64,000 bases of DNA from Trissonchulus latispiculum (Eukaryota; Nematoda; Enoplea; Enoplida; Ironidae). The notes under the pieces were generated by a model. That model was not told the origin of the DNA and ran no database searches. It saw only the letters and a list, made by a program, of their open reading frames with translations. The stretch is from NCBI GenBank assembly GCA_030248195.1, contig JASAND010011333.1, positions 1 through 64,000 on the forward strand, in the 5' to 3' direction. Positions 25,101-35,859 of this stretch are shown piece after piece (position 1 is the stretch's first letter; each line of letters begins with the position of its first letter). A program made the position numbers and the translations under genes.

Positions 25101-28100
25101 TATAAAATGGAAATGTACATCTAGAACAACAAATATTGGAAGATGGTTCAATACTAGGTGCAAAATAGCTAAGTACGTAGTTAGGTAGGGTTAATTAGTG
25201 ATAATTAGGTATTAACTAGGTAATAATTAGTTAATTTTGATATTTTTGGTCAGAAAATGACTTGGGCTTATATGAAGGAGAATTTGATTCTGATTCGAAA
25301 AACCCAAACCCGGCTTTTCAACTCCCAATAACAAGAAAGTTATGAGCAAAAATGTTTTTATAAGATTACTTTTCGTTTCGTAATCTTATCACTCCAAAAA
25401 GGAGTGTGCTAAAATTGGTTTTCTTTGCCTTAAAGTTAAGGCAAACCTTTTTCCTTTTTTTATTGTCTGGGAGGTTGTCTACCTCCCAGTCTACACCTGA
25501 GTCAGGTGTTATTCCCCCCACCTCTTTTCTTTCCTCTCTCTCTCTCTCTGCTAGGCCTCTTTCTTCTGGGCCTAGCAGTTGTCCTCGTTTGAACTTTTGG
25601 CCGAGGACAAGGCCAACAAGAAAAAGAAAAGGAAAATAGTAGGATAAGCCCAAGTTATTGGATTTAGAGGGGGCTTACCCTCCTTAATAATAATAATAAT
25701 ATAAATGTAATTAGCTAGATATATGTAGATAGGTACGTAGATTATCACGATATAAATTGTAACTTATAGAAAATTATATTTCTTGTGTAATAATTCATCA
25801 AAGTTATGAAAATTCATAAAGTATTCCCTTTGGTTGCGTTTATGTGTTAGCAAAAGTTCCGCAAAATTTCGCCAAGTTTCGGCCCCCAAAATATATCAAA
25901 ATTGGGTCAGTTGGGGGGCAATAAATCCAAAATCTCATTAATTTCCACCCCCAACGGCCAGCTGGGTCAGCCCGCTGCAGCGCAGCACACAGAAAAGGTG
26001 GCAAGCTTCTAGAAGGTTCTAGAATCTTCTAGAAGCTTTGCCTTAGAATCAAAGAAGAAGCGAGCTCCAGGTCTCGCTAATGACCTGTCACCGAGCTGTC
26101 AGCAAAACTGTCAGCTCGGTCCAAAATTTTATTTTCAAAATCAGTGTTCGTTTGAGAGCAACCGAAAGCGGTTGCTTCCCCTCCCCTTTATGCGCTCTCC
26201 AGTGCAGTTGGTACTGCATGGGGGTTAAAAGCGCATTCCCCGGTTAGGTTAAAATTAGAACTTTTCTGGCCTTCGGGCCAGAAAAGATATTGAGAAAACA
26301 CAACGAACACTTACCAATTAGGGCCATATAGGTCTTTTATGCCTGGCCAAGAAGTGAGAGAAAAATGCTAGGATATATTGGCCACTTTTTGGCCCTATTT
26401 TTTATTATTGAGGCCTTTGGCCATTTTTTTATTATGTGAATTTTTGGGCCGCCAGGCCAAATTTTTCTATGTTCTATGAGGCCAATGGGCCATTTTTTAT
26501 ACACATTTTTTGGGCCAAAGAGCCCCAGTTTTTCACTCAACATCCTGGGCCTAAGGCCATATTTTAGTTATGATAGCATGCGTGGGCCTTTAGGCCACTT
26601 TTATTTTGTTTTATTTCATTTTCTTCATTCTTCATTATTATTTTATTATTTTAAATAAAGGGACAGCTCATGTAAACCCCTCCTGTTCGATGGAGGTCTT
26701 GAGAATTGTCCCCACTTTCGTTTTTCTGTTTTTCGTGCCGACACTCTCTGTATATCGAGGTTTGCTGACCTCCACCTCCAATTATTTCATTCATTTATTC
26801 TGTTATTTTATTTGCACTTTTGGTCGAGCCACGATCATGATTTTCTACCTTTTTTATCAAGGTCCTTTTGACCTAAATTTGGGGTTTAAAGTAGAATACG
26901 GGATATTTAAGTGGGGACCCAATTCCTAAGTTTGAGTTAGAGGGTCCCTTTGCTACGACCCTACTTTTTCATTGAGTTAATTAATAGAAGCAATTACCCC
27001 ACAGCCGGCAACTAGGAGTTGCCGGCCATATTGTTTTAATCTCAGGCTTTGTTAAGCCTTAAAATCACTGTTCGTAATTTGTGCTGTTTGTCGTAGGTCG
27101 GTAACCAAAAATAATAGGTTATTAAAAGCGCATGAGCAAGTTTTAAAAACAAGAGTTCTAAAAAATAATCTCTTGCTCTCTCTCTCTAAATAATTAACAA
27201 TTAAGTGTCTCACGGGGAATGACCGGCTTCCCCATTAACTAATCTAATTATTGTTAGTAGTTTTGTTTAATAATAGTTTTATTTAGTAATGATTGCTTGG
27301 CAATCATTACTCACATGGCTTTCCCAAAACTGAAAGTTCTCAAAGTTATCAAAATTCCGCGCTATAAACTGAGTTTTAGAAACTTAAAACTCATAACAAA
27401 ATTCTTGTCACAATTCAATTAGTTTAGTATGTTGTTTAGTATGTTTAAGATAATAACTAGGAGCATAGGTTACTTAGTATTAATTAGAGTCAGATCTTGT
27501 TTGGATTGGTAGTAATTATGTTTAGTTTTAGGATCAGCTAGATAGGTACTTACCTAAGAAATTGTATGTCTGTGTGTGTGCATGAATTGTGTGAATGGCA
27601 TTGTATTGGCTCTCATGACTGTATGTGCGTTGACTCACGGGAACTCCTTCTGTCTGATGAAGGTTGTGAGCATCGCTGGAGTGATCAAGACTCAGATCCT
27701 AGGCAGGAATGAAGTGTATGTGTGATTTGTATGAATGATTGCATTTCTATTAATAAGAGTTCGTTCTAGTCTGAATGTTGCACAAGTGAGGTATAAGTGG
27801 TTATTAATTTAGGTATTGTATAAATGTTGCACAATTGTGTTTAATTAACAAATAGAATTACGTATCGCAATACTAGTTTACCTAGGACTTTTGTATGTGT
27901 GTTTTATGTAATGTAATTGTCAATCGTAATTGAACAGGTGACCGTTTGAGTGGTTATGGATTCTTTGTGTGCATGATCCGTATGAAGTGCCGAAACTATA
28001 TCAGAACTCCTATAGTACGCAGGAAAAGTAGTAACCAGTAATGCAGTTTTAGGGTGCAAGTCTTGTATGTATATCTGGAAGTGTGTGAGTGCTTGGTGGC

Positions 28101-31100
28101 GTAGGAAACCTAGGTTTAGGTACTGTTTAGCAAATATGCAAATGAGGTTAAGGCTATAGGACCTAGAGTCACGGGAACTCCGTATTAGGCCCCCATCAGC
28201 TTGAATCTAGATATCCTCGATTCGTCCGCGTAAGCCACTCTTTGTTAAGAGTGCGGACGAATCGCAAGAACAGGAATCTATCAAATGGTCAGTTTCGTTG
28301 TCGAATTAATACTAATAAAGCTGTAGTGAACATAGTTTCTAGTTACATTGGTTGTATTTTTGTTTCTAAAGCCAGAACATACTGTTATTGCCATTTTTAA
28401 TTAAATCAACCATATCTGATGTATATTCTGCTCCTAATAATGACCGCAGTCGCGGCCTGACACCATTTCATGCCGGTGTTCACGTCCAAAGGCAAAACGA
28501 ATCAAACTCCGTTACGTAAAGGTCAGCAAGGTTGAAAAATCAACCTTGCTCATTTATGATTAATACGAAGTTATCCAAGGAAAAGGCCGTCGGATTTGCC
28601 AAGGAGTACGCTCAAGTCAGCCACCTGAAAATTACCAAGTCTGACAGGAAAGCTGTCAGATCAGTCAGAACTACCCTGAAAGGAGCCTGTGGTTGTCAGC
28701 AACAGCCCAATCCACTCTGCTCAACCTTCACAGCGCCGGAATTACAGACGGCCATCAGCCAGCTCACTATGAAGAAAGCTCCAGGCCTGGACCAGGTATC
28801 CAACGAAATGCTCGCTAACCTCAGTGCAAAAGCCAAGGCAGCACTCCTGGACCTCTACAATAGGTCCTGGTCTACCGGAGAAGTGCCGGCGATCTGGAGA
28901 AAAGCCAAAATCATTCCAATTGCTAAAAGAGGTAAACCAGCGAATCGAGTAGAGTCATACAGACCAGTCAGTCTGACTAGCTGCATAGCCAAACTATTCG
29001 AGCGGATGATAAAGAACCGGCTTCTTCGATGGCTGGAAACTAATGACAAGTTGGATCAGCGCCAGGCAGGCTTCCGCCCCCTCAGGTCTACGGAAGACCA
29101 AATCTTAAGGCTAACCCAATCTATTACGGACGGCTTTACCTCACCCAAGCCTCCAAAAAGAACAGTCCTAGCCCTGATAGATTTCAGAAGAGCTTTCGAT
29201 ACTGTGTGGAAGGATGGTCTGATCTTGAAAATGATCGAAATGGGCCTTCCGGCCTGCCTGGTCCGCTGGGTACGAAACTTCCTCAGTGACAGGCGAGCAG
29301 CCGTCCAAGCAAACGACTATCTCAGCCCTTTCCGAAAGTTCCACCACGGGGTCCCACAGGGTAGTTGCCTGGCACCAATCCTTTTCCTCATTTTCATTAA
29401 CGATATTTTGGCCAACTTGCCTGAAGGGGTCCAGGCCTCGCTCTTCGCTGACGACCTTGCTTTGTGGTCGCAAGACAGCAATATCCATCTGGCAGAGGAG
29501 AAACTCCAACTCGCCCTGAACTCCGTCACTGAGTGGTCCAGGAAATGGAAACTGGAAATCAACGCGGCGAAATGTGAAGCTAGTTTCTTCACTACCTGGA
29601 ATCGCGAGGCCAATTACCGGCCGAACCTCACGGTGGCCGGCGAGCCAATCCCCTATGTGGCGCACCCTGTATTCCTGGGTGTAACGTTTGACCGCCTTCT
29701 CAATTTTGGCCAACATGTCCAAAAGCTTAAGGCGAAAGCGTATCCACGGCTCCGAATACTAACCACAATGGCATCCAAAAGCTGGGGCTGTGAAAAGGAA
29801 GACCTTCGCCTCCTGTATCTCACGTTCGTCAGATCGGCAATAGAGTACTGTGCTGGGGCCTGGATGCCAGCAGCAGCGGAATCACACCGGCAAACCGTGG
29901 AAAAAATTCAAAATCTGGCGGCCCGGTCTATCACGGGTTGCGTCAGAGCGGCACCGGTCGAGATCCTCCAGCTGGAAGCCAATCTAATCCCACTCCACCT
30001 CAGGGGCCAGGAACTGTCTGCACTGGCATACGAACGATCCATGCGGCTACCGGAAAATAACCCACGGAAATCCATCGCTGCCAACCAACCAGATCACTGC
30101 CGACGCCTAAAATCCCAGCCTTCCTGGAGGACTGGTGCCAGAAGGATCGTAGAGCAGTGTGATCTCCTCAATTGGCCAAGGGAGCCAATCCATCCAATCA
30201 CAGACCTGCGGCCAGACGAACGTGCGGTAGACTGCGCAGTGGCCCCTGACCTGGCCAGACCAACCAAGAAGACTGATCCGCCAGAAACTCGAAGAGCAGC
30301 AGCCATGGAAACCCTTGCAGGCCTTCCTCGGGCTGACGTAGAAGTGTGGACTGACGGATCAGCCGTAAACTCGATCGCCAATGGAGGAAGCGGTATCTGT
30401 ATCATCTTCAAGGACGGCAGGCCCCCAGTCCATCTCAGCTACCCGGCTGGAAGGCATTGCTCCAGCTTCAGATCAGAGATCACAGCGGTGGCCCGTGCAC
30501 TGAACTGGTTAAACCAGAACCTCGACCCGCAGACACCTACGTCGATCAGAATTTGCACTGACTCGCAGTCAGCAGTCAGGCTAATTAAGACTGAAATCAA
30601 AGCCTCATTCAGTGCCATCCTCTTAGAAGTCTGGAACAGCCTCAGGGCACTGTCGGCCCACCGACTAGTAATCCAGTGGGTCCCGGGACATGCCGGCCTG
30701 CCCGGGAACGAGACGGCTGATCGCCTTGCTGGCGAGGGTTCAGCACTTCCACAGGTGAACATTCCGCTTGACATTTCTACCGCCAAATCTATCATCAAGC
30801 GCCACTTCCGACAAAAATGGATTTCCTCACCCCAACACCCAAGAGCGGCAGCAATCTACCAGAACCAAGGACCCTTGCCCCCGGACCGGGAAGCAGGAAT
30901 GGCCAGAGCAGATCGGGTACTCCTCAGTCAGCTCAGGTCTGGCAAAACCTGGCTCCTGACCTCCTATCGCCACTCTGTTGACCCCGACAGCTACCCAAGC
31001 CCCCTATGTCTGCACTGCTCCTCTGGAGAGGAGGAGGATGTTGAGCATCTGATTGTCAGGTGCCCAAAGTTTGCCCGCGAACGATTGTTAGAACTGGGGA

Positions 31101-34100
31101 CCTCACCGGATCTCTCCTGCCTCAGGGAAAAACCTTGGGCGGTTCTTCGCTTCCTTAGTGGCAGCGGGCTTCTGGCCCGCCGTGTATAGGATCTGCCTGA
31201 TCGACCACCTATGACGACGACGACGACGAAGTTATCCATGCTAGTTATTCACAAATGGCAATAACAGGTTTTAACATTCTGACAATTTTATCTAGTATTA
31301 GGCAATAATTGATAATATACCTGAAATAAGCAAGTCAACCGTTAGTTACGTAAGTATTATGGATAGGGCACCAGAACCATCTTCTAATAAAGGCTAAAAT
31401 CGCCAATTTTGTGAAATTATCTAGTTTTCAACGTTTAACACTCATAACAAAGGGAGTTGTTACCTTCCCTTAGTAGAACCCAATAAAGAACAGAAGTTCT
31501 ACACTGAATTATAACGTTTTCAGTAAATTTATGCGTTAACTCTCTTTTAACTACTGATGTTTGTTAAGAGCAGGAAGTTGTTACCTTCCTCACTGAAACT
31601 CGCGGAAAACTAAAAGCTCTACATTCAAGTATTGTGTTCTGGTCAAACTCACGTGCAAATCGCCTTCTAATTAAGTAACACTTATCAAAAATAGGAAGTT
31701 GTTACCTTCCTTGCTAGGACCCGGAAAACAAAAGGTCCTGAACTTGATCATCTTAACCAACTTAATGTTTCTTGTGTTAGCCGAATAAATGGGTACTTAT
31801 CTGCTATTAAAGGACCCCAAAAGTATATCAAATCCGAATAATAGGTTTTAATCGTACAGAAGCAGACTGTACAAAGAGAAATCAAGTTGAAATCACAGTT
31901 TCATATCGAAGGCACAATTTCTTGCACAAGAACGCAAGAAATTGTCTGGAAAACTAACGTTTTACTTAAAACCAAGTTTAAATACCGTAATCTTACTCAA
32001 ACCGTTCAGAACTTGTGTTAATCCGCTTGAATCGCAAACTTTCACAACAATTTAGATTTGTACGAGTTTATTTCAAGTTCAGAAAGCCAAAATGTGAGTA
32101 ATGGTTGCTGGGTTCGAATCCCGCACCTATAACTTGTATTAATGGGTTTTAACCCATTTGATTCAGGTGCGGACAATGGATACTCTCCTGCCTGAATAAG
32201 CCGAACCTGCCGTGATCTGATCAGGTACAAGGAGCAAGGAAGCCCAGCACTGTCTTTAATTGTTGGATCTGTCTGGAATCAGTGGTAATGAGTTGGAATC
32301 AGAAGAGTTGTAATCAGTCGTAAATTGGATTTTTGCTGTAGGAACTCGAGTTGGATTGGAGAGCCAATTAGACCTTAGGGCAGAGACAATCTTGAACGCA
32401 ACCCGGATCAAATGTGGAAATTAAAACCAATCGTGAACACTTAAATTGTATTCCTGAAAAGTTCACTTAGTCTGCACTGAAATTGAACGTTACTTTTCCT
32501 ATACAAAGATGGGTTTGAACATTGTTTCTTTTGTCATCATTCTCCAGGGGGTTGTTACCCCCCTGTCTCTAGCTTAAGCCGCCCAGTGATTCGTAATTAG
32601 TCGGAAGCAGAAGAGCTAACTAACGAAGTGATTAAATTAAGTTAAACTCGTACTAATCCCATAAACGGACCAGGAAACTCCCAACCGGACCCCCCTTGCG
32701 TTTGACCCTTGGTGACCTAATAGCATCCGAAAGTGCTATTGTTACTAGCATTTCGGGCTCACCCAAAGACCGGAATCCCTGTACTACTAACTCCTTTAAT
32801 TTAGTTAATTCAAACTGTCCAGTAGTTTTGTTTATTAATAGTCTATTGTTCTTGGTAAGGAGGACGGACAAAGAGTCATAATTTAATAGCACGAACACAA
32901 GCATATAGGGACTGCACGATAGAGTTTAGTAATAGGTCTAGTACTTTGTTAGTCAGTTAGAAAGGAAAGAAAGAGGAATATAGTGGAACTGAGTTTAGGC
33001 GCTGAAACCTTGTCCCTATTACCAATTAACTCTTTGGGTAAACCAAATACTGGCAACTCTGGCAAACTACATTTTGTTTGTCCAATTGTCTCTAAAGTAT
33101 ACAGTTTGTAATTTGTTCTACTCCTCGTACGCATTGTAATAATCATTTTCGGTTGTCATATTTGTTATTATCAATATTATTATTATTGTCATTATTAAAC
33201 TGTTGTGCCCTATTACTGGATCTATTAACTAGGGCATAAGGATCAAATCAAGTTTGGATTCGGAGCTCCAATAAAGGTAAGTGACTAAGATTGAACACTT
33301 GGTCCCTACAAAGACATCGCCATCATCTATCCAGGATCTTGATTTGATAATCAGGATCGCCAATCAGTGTTCTTTGATACAGACCTGATTCATCCGTCCT
33401 ACACAGCAAGTGTCGACCCCGCTTGCATTGGACCCCTGTCTTCATCAAACGGACTCACGCCAAGACCCCAGGTTGACTGCAAGGAATCCTCAGTTTTCGA
33501 CAAATCACCTGCTAAGGATCCTGTGCCTAAGTTTATCTTCACCGATAAACGCGTCGACCTTCCGTGTACTCGAAGTGGTTGATACCCAGAGTCAGTCGTG
33601 ACAGACTGTTGCGGAACGAAGATTCACTGTTGTGAAATTTGGAACCCCAATCCTACCCACTTCATTACATATATATGTTCTCAAAAGCAAGACAAAACAT
33701 TAGAGTTCGAAATCAAGCTGTGGCAGAGATATTCAGGTATAAAGTTGGAAAACTTGAAAATCGCTGTGATTTGCCCTCCAAGGTCATGTTGAGACAGAGC
33801 GGCAGCGAAATTTGGGTCAACAAATATAGCAAATTAATTCTGCGGGTTGACTAGTATTTTAGTACTAAAACGACTCTGGGATATCCAGCCAGTCGTTCAC
33901 AGTGTATTCATTAATTGTGAAATGAGGCGTTTTCTGCTATCTGTTCCTCAAACTGTTCCTCATTCTGCTACCTCAAACTTTATCTTGCCCTATCTTGCAA
34001 ATACTACATGTCAGACACATAGTTCTATTAGAAAAGTTGTTCAGCTCATCCTTAGCTATCGAATGATACGCAATTTGACTTTATCTTGAAAATTTCAAAA

Positions 34101-35584
34101 ATTGACAATTTTGACCCGAGATCAAAGGAGCCGACAAACGTCAACCTCGAAGCATTTACTCAGCTCAGCTCAGCTCACCACAATGCTCAGAAGATATGGA
34201 GAGCCTTGTGTGCAATTTTGGAGGCTTTCGAAAGGATAATCTGTGAGAAATTATTAAAAGAACGTGAAAATTCTGCAAAATGATGAAATTTACACCAGTT
34301 GGCGGCAGGTTTTTTGAGGGCAATACAAATAGTAGAAATTTGCAACTACAGTCTTAGGAATTCTGCGTATGCGCAGCGTTCAACTATCTAAAGCCATTTC
34401 TGTAGCTTTAGCCAAGCGTGCAGCAGAGGTGAAAATGTTTTGCTGGTCCTGTTTTTCGTTCTACAAAAAGGACCAATTTTCCAAAATTTTGAGTTTGAAA
34501 AATCACCAAAAGTCCTGCACTCAACAAAATTGTACCAGAAGGGTTATGTGCATTCTCTGCTATGTCTTTAACATGTACAAGAAAGTTGTAGCGCTGTACT
34601 TTTCATCCAGCGAAAAATTTTTCTGCCACAAGTTGTTTTATGAAAATAGCACAAATTTCTGTATTAAATTATTAGATTAAAACTGTATGAGTCGTAAATA
34701 CCCGAAAGGAAACCAGCACTCATACACCAGCTAGTTGTTCTGATAAATGCGTCATACAAGAATTATTGATTAAATAGCATTAGCACTGCTTGCAAATACA
34801 TCCAAGACAAATTAAAACAAAAAAGTGGTTTCTCAACTGTCCCTGCAATGCTTCATCGAAAATATTCACAATAAGGACCATTGTATTGCGCAGTTTCGTT
34901 GGCATACAATAACATTTTTCAGATTTATATTGCATTTCCCAAATACGCATTATCTTAACAGCAACGCCAGCGCAGTTTTAAGGAATCACTTTGGAAAATT
35001 TGAAATCGAATTCAACGGAAATTATTTAATGTCTTCATTATTAAAACGTAAAGGAATGTAATGGGTGAAATGTCCAATTTGTTAACGTTTCAGCAGTGAC
35101 CAGGGAAGCGTACAGCTGGGCCTGACAGAACCAATCACAGCTGAATCAACTCTGGACGAAGTTCGATCCAAATTCGAGTATCTTGGTTTGGAAGGCCTGC
35201 GCCCGACAGGCTTCCAAGCGCCATCATATTGGGACATTGAAGCTAAAACACCGGTCGATCCACTAAGAGAAGGCGTTACGGTATGGCATGCCCTGAGGGC
35301 GTTTTAAGCATCATTTTGCCTTGTTTAATGTTAAGCATTGCATTGCTCGAACTTTATTTAGTTTTAACCCAGTTTCGCTTTTCGTCTGGTTTTAGGTTAC
35401 AAAATTTGATGGAACTCGAATTGTACTGAAGGTACAGACCCGTCTATTTGCCATTTATGGAAGCAGAAATGACGTATCTTACAGAACTGATGTTGCTGCT
35501 GATGAAGGAACCACTTTTATGGCCAGAAAAGATTTTCAACTGGACTTAACCATCGATTTGCCGTTTACTAGTTTTGAACACTAA
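22117..35584 (+). CDS. secreted protein gene, four exons (paralogue A)
   Basis: Exons 22117-22168, 23612-23807, 35094/35097-35280 and 35396-35584 join with phases 1, 2 and 0 at clean GT-AG borders, giving about 206 residues. Exon 1 encodes Met plus a hydrophobic stretch (IKTIVSFFLCTGLVV), a likely signal peptide, so the product is probably secreted. Exon 2 contains ESEALEWITANPVL, exon 3 STLDEVRSKFEYLG, exon 4 VTKFDGTRIVLKVQ. I do not recognise the family. A paralogue with the same exon plan lies just downstream (37743-46970), which strongly supports the model. Intron 2 is 11.3 kb and holds a SINE, a hairpin-rich stretch and a LINE. The exon 3 acceptor is a CAGCAG pair, so start 35094 or 35097 is undecided. 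Confidence 0.75.
22976..23374. mobile_element. foldback MITE (CAAGAGT family), degraded
   Basis: Inverted-repeat element in intron 1 of paralogue A. The arms carry GAGTACATAATACATAAGAG and its complement near 23345-23370, and C-rich/G-rich arms face each other. The ends match the 55531-55864 element. Flanks GTACTAT (left) and GTTCTAT (right) may be a 7-bp target duplication with one change. Confidence 0.6.
23840..23970 (-). mobile_element. tRNA-derived SINE copy
   Basis: Begins on the minus strand with a tRNA-like head (23958-23887) followed by CCGAATTTTTCGGG and a tail that is shared, in diverged form, with 51365-51470. The T run is a possible pol III terminator. It lies in intron 2 of paralogue A. 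Confidence 0.55.
23887..23958 (-). tRNA. tRNA-like cloverleaf (SINE head or tRNA pseudogene)
   Basis: The 72-nt sequence folds as a full cloverleaf: acceptor GCCTGGG/CTCAGGC (one G-U), D stem GCTC/GAGC, anticodon stem TTGGC/GCCAA, five-base variable region, T stem GTGGG/CCCAC around TTCGATC. A-box and B-box-like pol III promoter blocks are present. The seven-base anticodon loop ATAGATC would read AGA (Ser), but serine tRNAs have a long variable arm and position 37 is T, so a working tRNA is doubtful. A related sequence at 51371 supports a SINE origin. Confidence 0.45.
28556..31189 (+). CDS. LINE reverse transcriptase-RNase H polyprotein (877 aa)
   Basis: One long open frame; first ATG is 28556, the frame is open from 28520. 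RT domain at residues ~60-330: KAPGLDQVSNEML, SYRPVSLTSCIAKLFERMI, LIDFRRAFDTVW, GVPQGSCLAPILFLIFIND and the catalytic FADDLALW. RNase H at ~590-730: WTDGSAV, FRSEITAVARALNWL, CTDSQSA and WVPGHAGLPGNETADRLA, with all acidic residues. The C terminus has CLHC-x9-HLIVRC. This order is typical of I/R1/Jockey-group LINEs. The N-terminal endonuclease is missing, and the first ~8 codons come from the target site, so the copy is dead on arrival although uninterrupted. It should be recent. Confidence 0.85.
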   Translation: MINTKLSKEKAVGFAKEYAQVSHLKITKSDRKAVRSVRTTLKGACGCQQQPNPLCSTFTAPELQTAISQLTMKKAPGLDQVSNEMLANLSAKAKAALLDLYNRSWSTGEVPAIWRKAKIIPIAKRGKPANRVESYRPVSLTSCIAKLFERMIKNRLLRWLETNDKLDQRQAGFRPLRSTEDQILRLTQSITDGFTSPKPPKRTVLALIDFRRAFDTVWKDGLILKMIEMGLPACLVRWVRNFLSDRRAAVQANDYLSPFRKFHHGVPQGSCLAPILFLIFINDILANLPEGVQASLFADDLALWSQDSNIHLAEEKLQLALNSVTEWSRKWKLEINAAKCEASFFTTWNREANYRPNLTVAGEPIPYVAHPVFLGVTFDRLLNFGQHVQKLKAKAYPRLRILTTMASKSWGCEKEDLRLLYLTFVRSAIEYCAGAWMPAAAESHRQTVEKIQNLAARSITGCVRAAPVEILQLEANLIPLHLRGQELSALAYERSMRLPENNPRKSIAANQPDHCRRLKSQPSWRTGARRIVEQCDLLNWPREPIHPITDLRPDERAVDCAVAPDLARPTKKTDPPETRRAAAMETLAGLPRADVEVWTDGSAVNSIANGGSGICIIFKDGRPPVHLSYPAGRHCSSFRSEITAVARALNWLNQNLDPQTPTSIRICTDSQSAVRLIKTEIKASFSAILLEVWNSLRALSAHRLVIQWVPGHAGLPGNETADRLAGEGSALPQVNIPLDISTAKSIIKRHFRQKWISSPQHPRAAAIYQNQGPLPPDREAGMARADRVLLSQLRSGKTWLLTSYRHSVDPDSYPSPLCLHCSSGEEEDVEHLIVRCPKFARERLLELGTSPDLSCLREKPWAVLRFLSGSGLLARRV
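28578..31227 (+). mobile_element. 5'-truncated non-LTR retrotransposon
   Basis: The 12-base sequence CGAAGTTATCCA occurs at 28566-28577 and 31227-31238, immediately outside the coding body and the (GAC)n tail at about 31213-31228. It is a good target-site duplication. The body therefore starts inside the linker between endonuclease and RT; the endonuclease is lost. It has landed in the hairpin-rich region. Confidence 0.75.
31440..31770. repeat. three ~120-bp hairpin repeats
   Basis: GGAAGTTGTTACCTTCC-type hairpins recur at 31451, 31572 and 31693, 119-121 bases apart. In units 1 and 3 each is followed by a second inverted repeat (AGAAC...GTTCT; AGGACC...GGTCCT) with an A-rich loop. Similarity between units is confined to these blocks. 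Confidence 0.6.
33246..35093. other. rest of intron 2, paralogue A
   Basis: AT-rich with no recognised gene. At 34678-34722 the sequence matches the end of the left arm of the inverted-repeat element at 40798 (CCCGAAAGGAAACCAGCAC), so a degraded relative of that element ends here. CAGCT direct repeats lie near 34159-34178. Confidence 0.4.
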
Positions 35585-35676
35585 GATGTTAACTATTATT
35601 TAGCTATGATTATTTAGCTCAAAAATAATGTTGCTGATATTGGTTTGCATGCTTTTGTGAATGTCATTTTGTTTAG

Positions 35677-35859
35677 AATCGTATTCAGTTTTTGAATGAT
35701 TCAAGCGATGAGTATATTGACGGCTACTCGCTTTGTGGTTATTCTGAAAAATTTCAACCAAAACCAAATGAGTTAACATTTAATTCACATATTTTCAACC
35801 AGACCTGGATGTTCCCAAGAACAAAGCGAAAACAAGTAAAAGTGTCAGCAAAAGCTTAA
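35677..35859 (+). CDS. possible additional exon near paralogue A
   Basis: After a plausible acceptor (TTTGTTTAG, ending at 35676) a 60-codon frame runs to TAA 35857-35859 and looks coding (e.g. DEYIDGYSLCGYSEKFQPKP). It has no phase-compatible donor in exon 4 except an internal GT at 35474 that would remove conserved residues. It may be an alternative 3' exon or a remnant. Confidence 0.3.
   Translation, partial: NRIQFLNDSSDEYIDGYSLCGYSEKFQPKPNELTFNSHIFNQTWMFPRTKRKQVKVSAKA

Larger units (their letters stand above)
24860..33245. other. hairpin-rich intronic region
   Basis: Within intron 2 of paralogue A and outside the LINE at 28578-31227, perfect short inverted repeats are packed densely. 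Examples: 25424-25445 (10-bp stem), 25467-25489 (8), 25493-25509 (8), 25548-25578 (10), 25579-25610 (9), 26003-26038 (13), 26157-26176 (8), 26261-26286 (11, loop TTCG), 27004-27026 (10), 27285-27311 (12), 28218-28264 (12, with an inner 7-bp hairpin), 28525-28550 (11). Six carry the same seven-base loop, TTGTTAC, on different stems. No protein-coding content apart from the LINE. Confidence 0.7.

Noticed and set aside
29168..29722. 184-codon minus-strand ORF
   Set aside because: Antisense of the LINE reverse transcriptase, whose sense frame carries FADD and other RT motifs.
31440..31770. CRISPR-like appearance of evenly spaced repeats
   Set aside because: Only three units, the repeat is a hairpin with varying stem, the spacers are ~100 bp and there are no cas genes; the DNA is eukaryotic.
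24860..33245. LTR retrotransposon spanning the hairpin-rich region
   Set aside because: No direct terminal repeats or gag-pol remnants could be found by eye; only the inserted LINE is coding.
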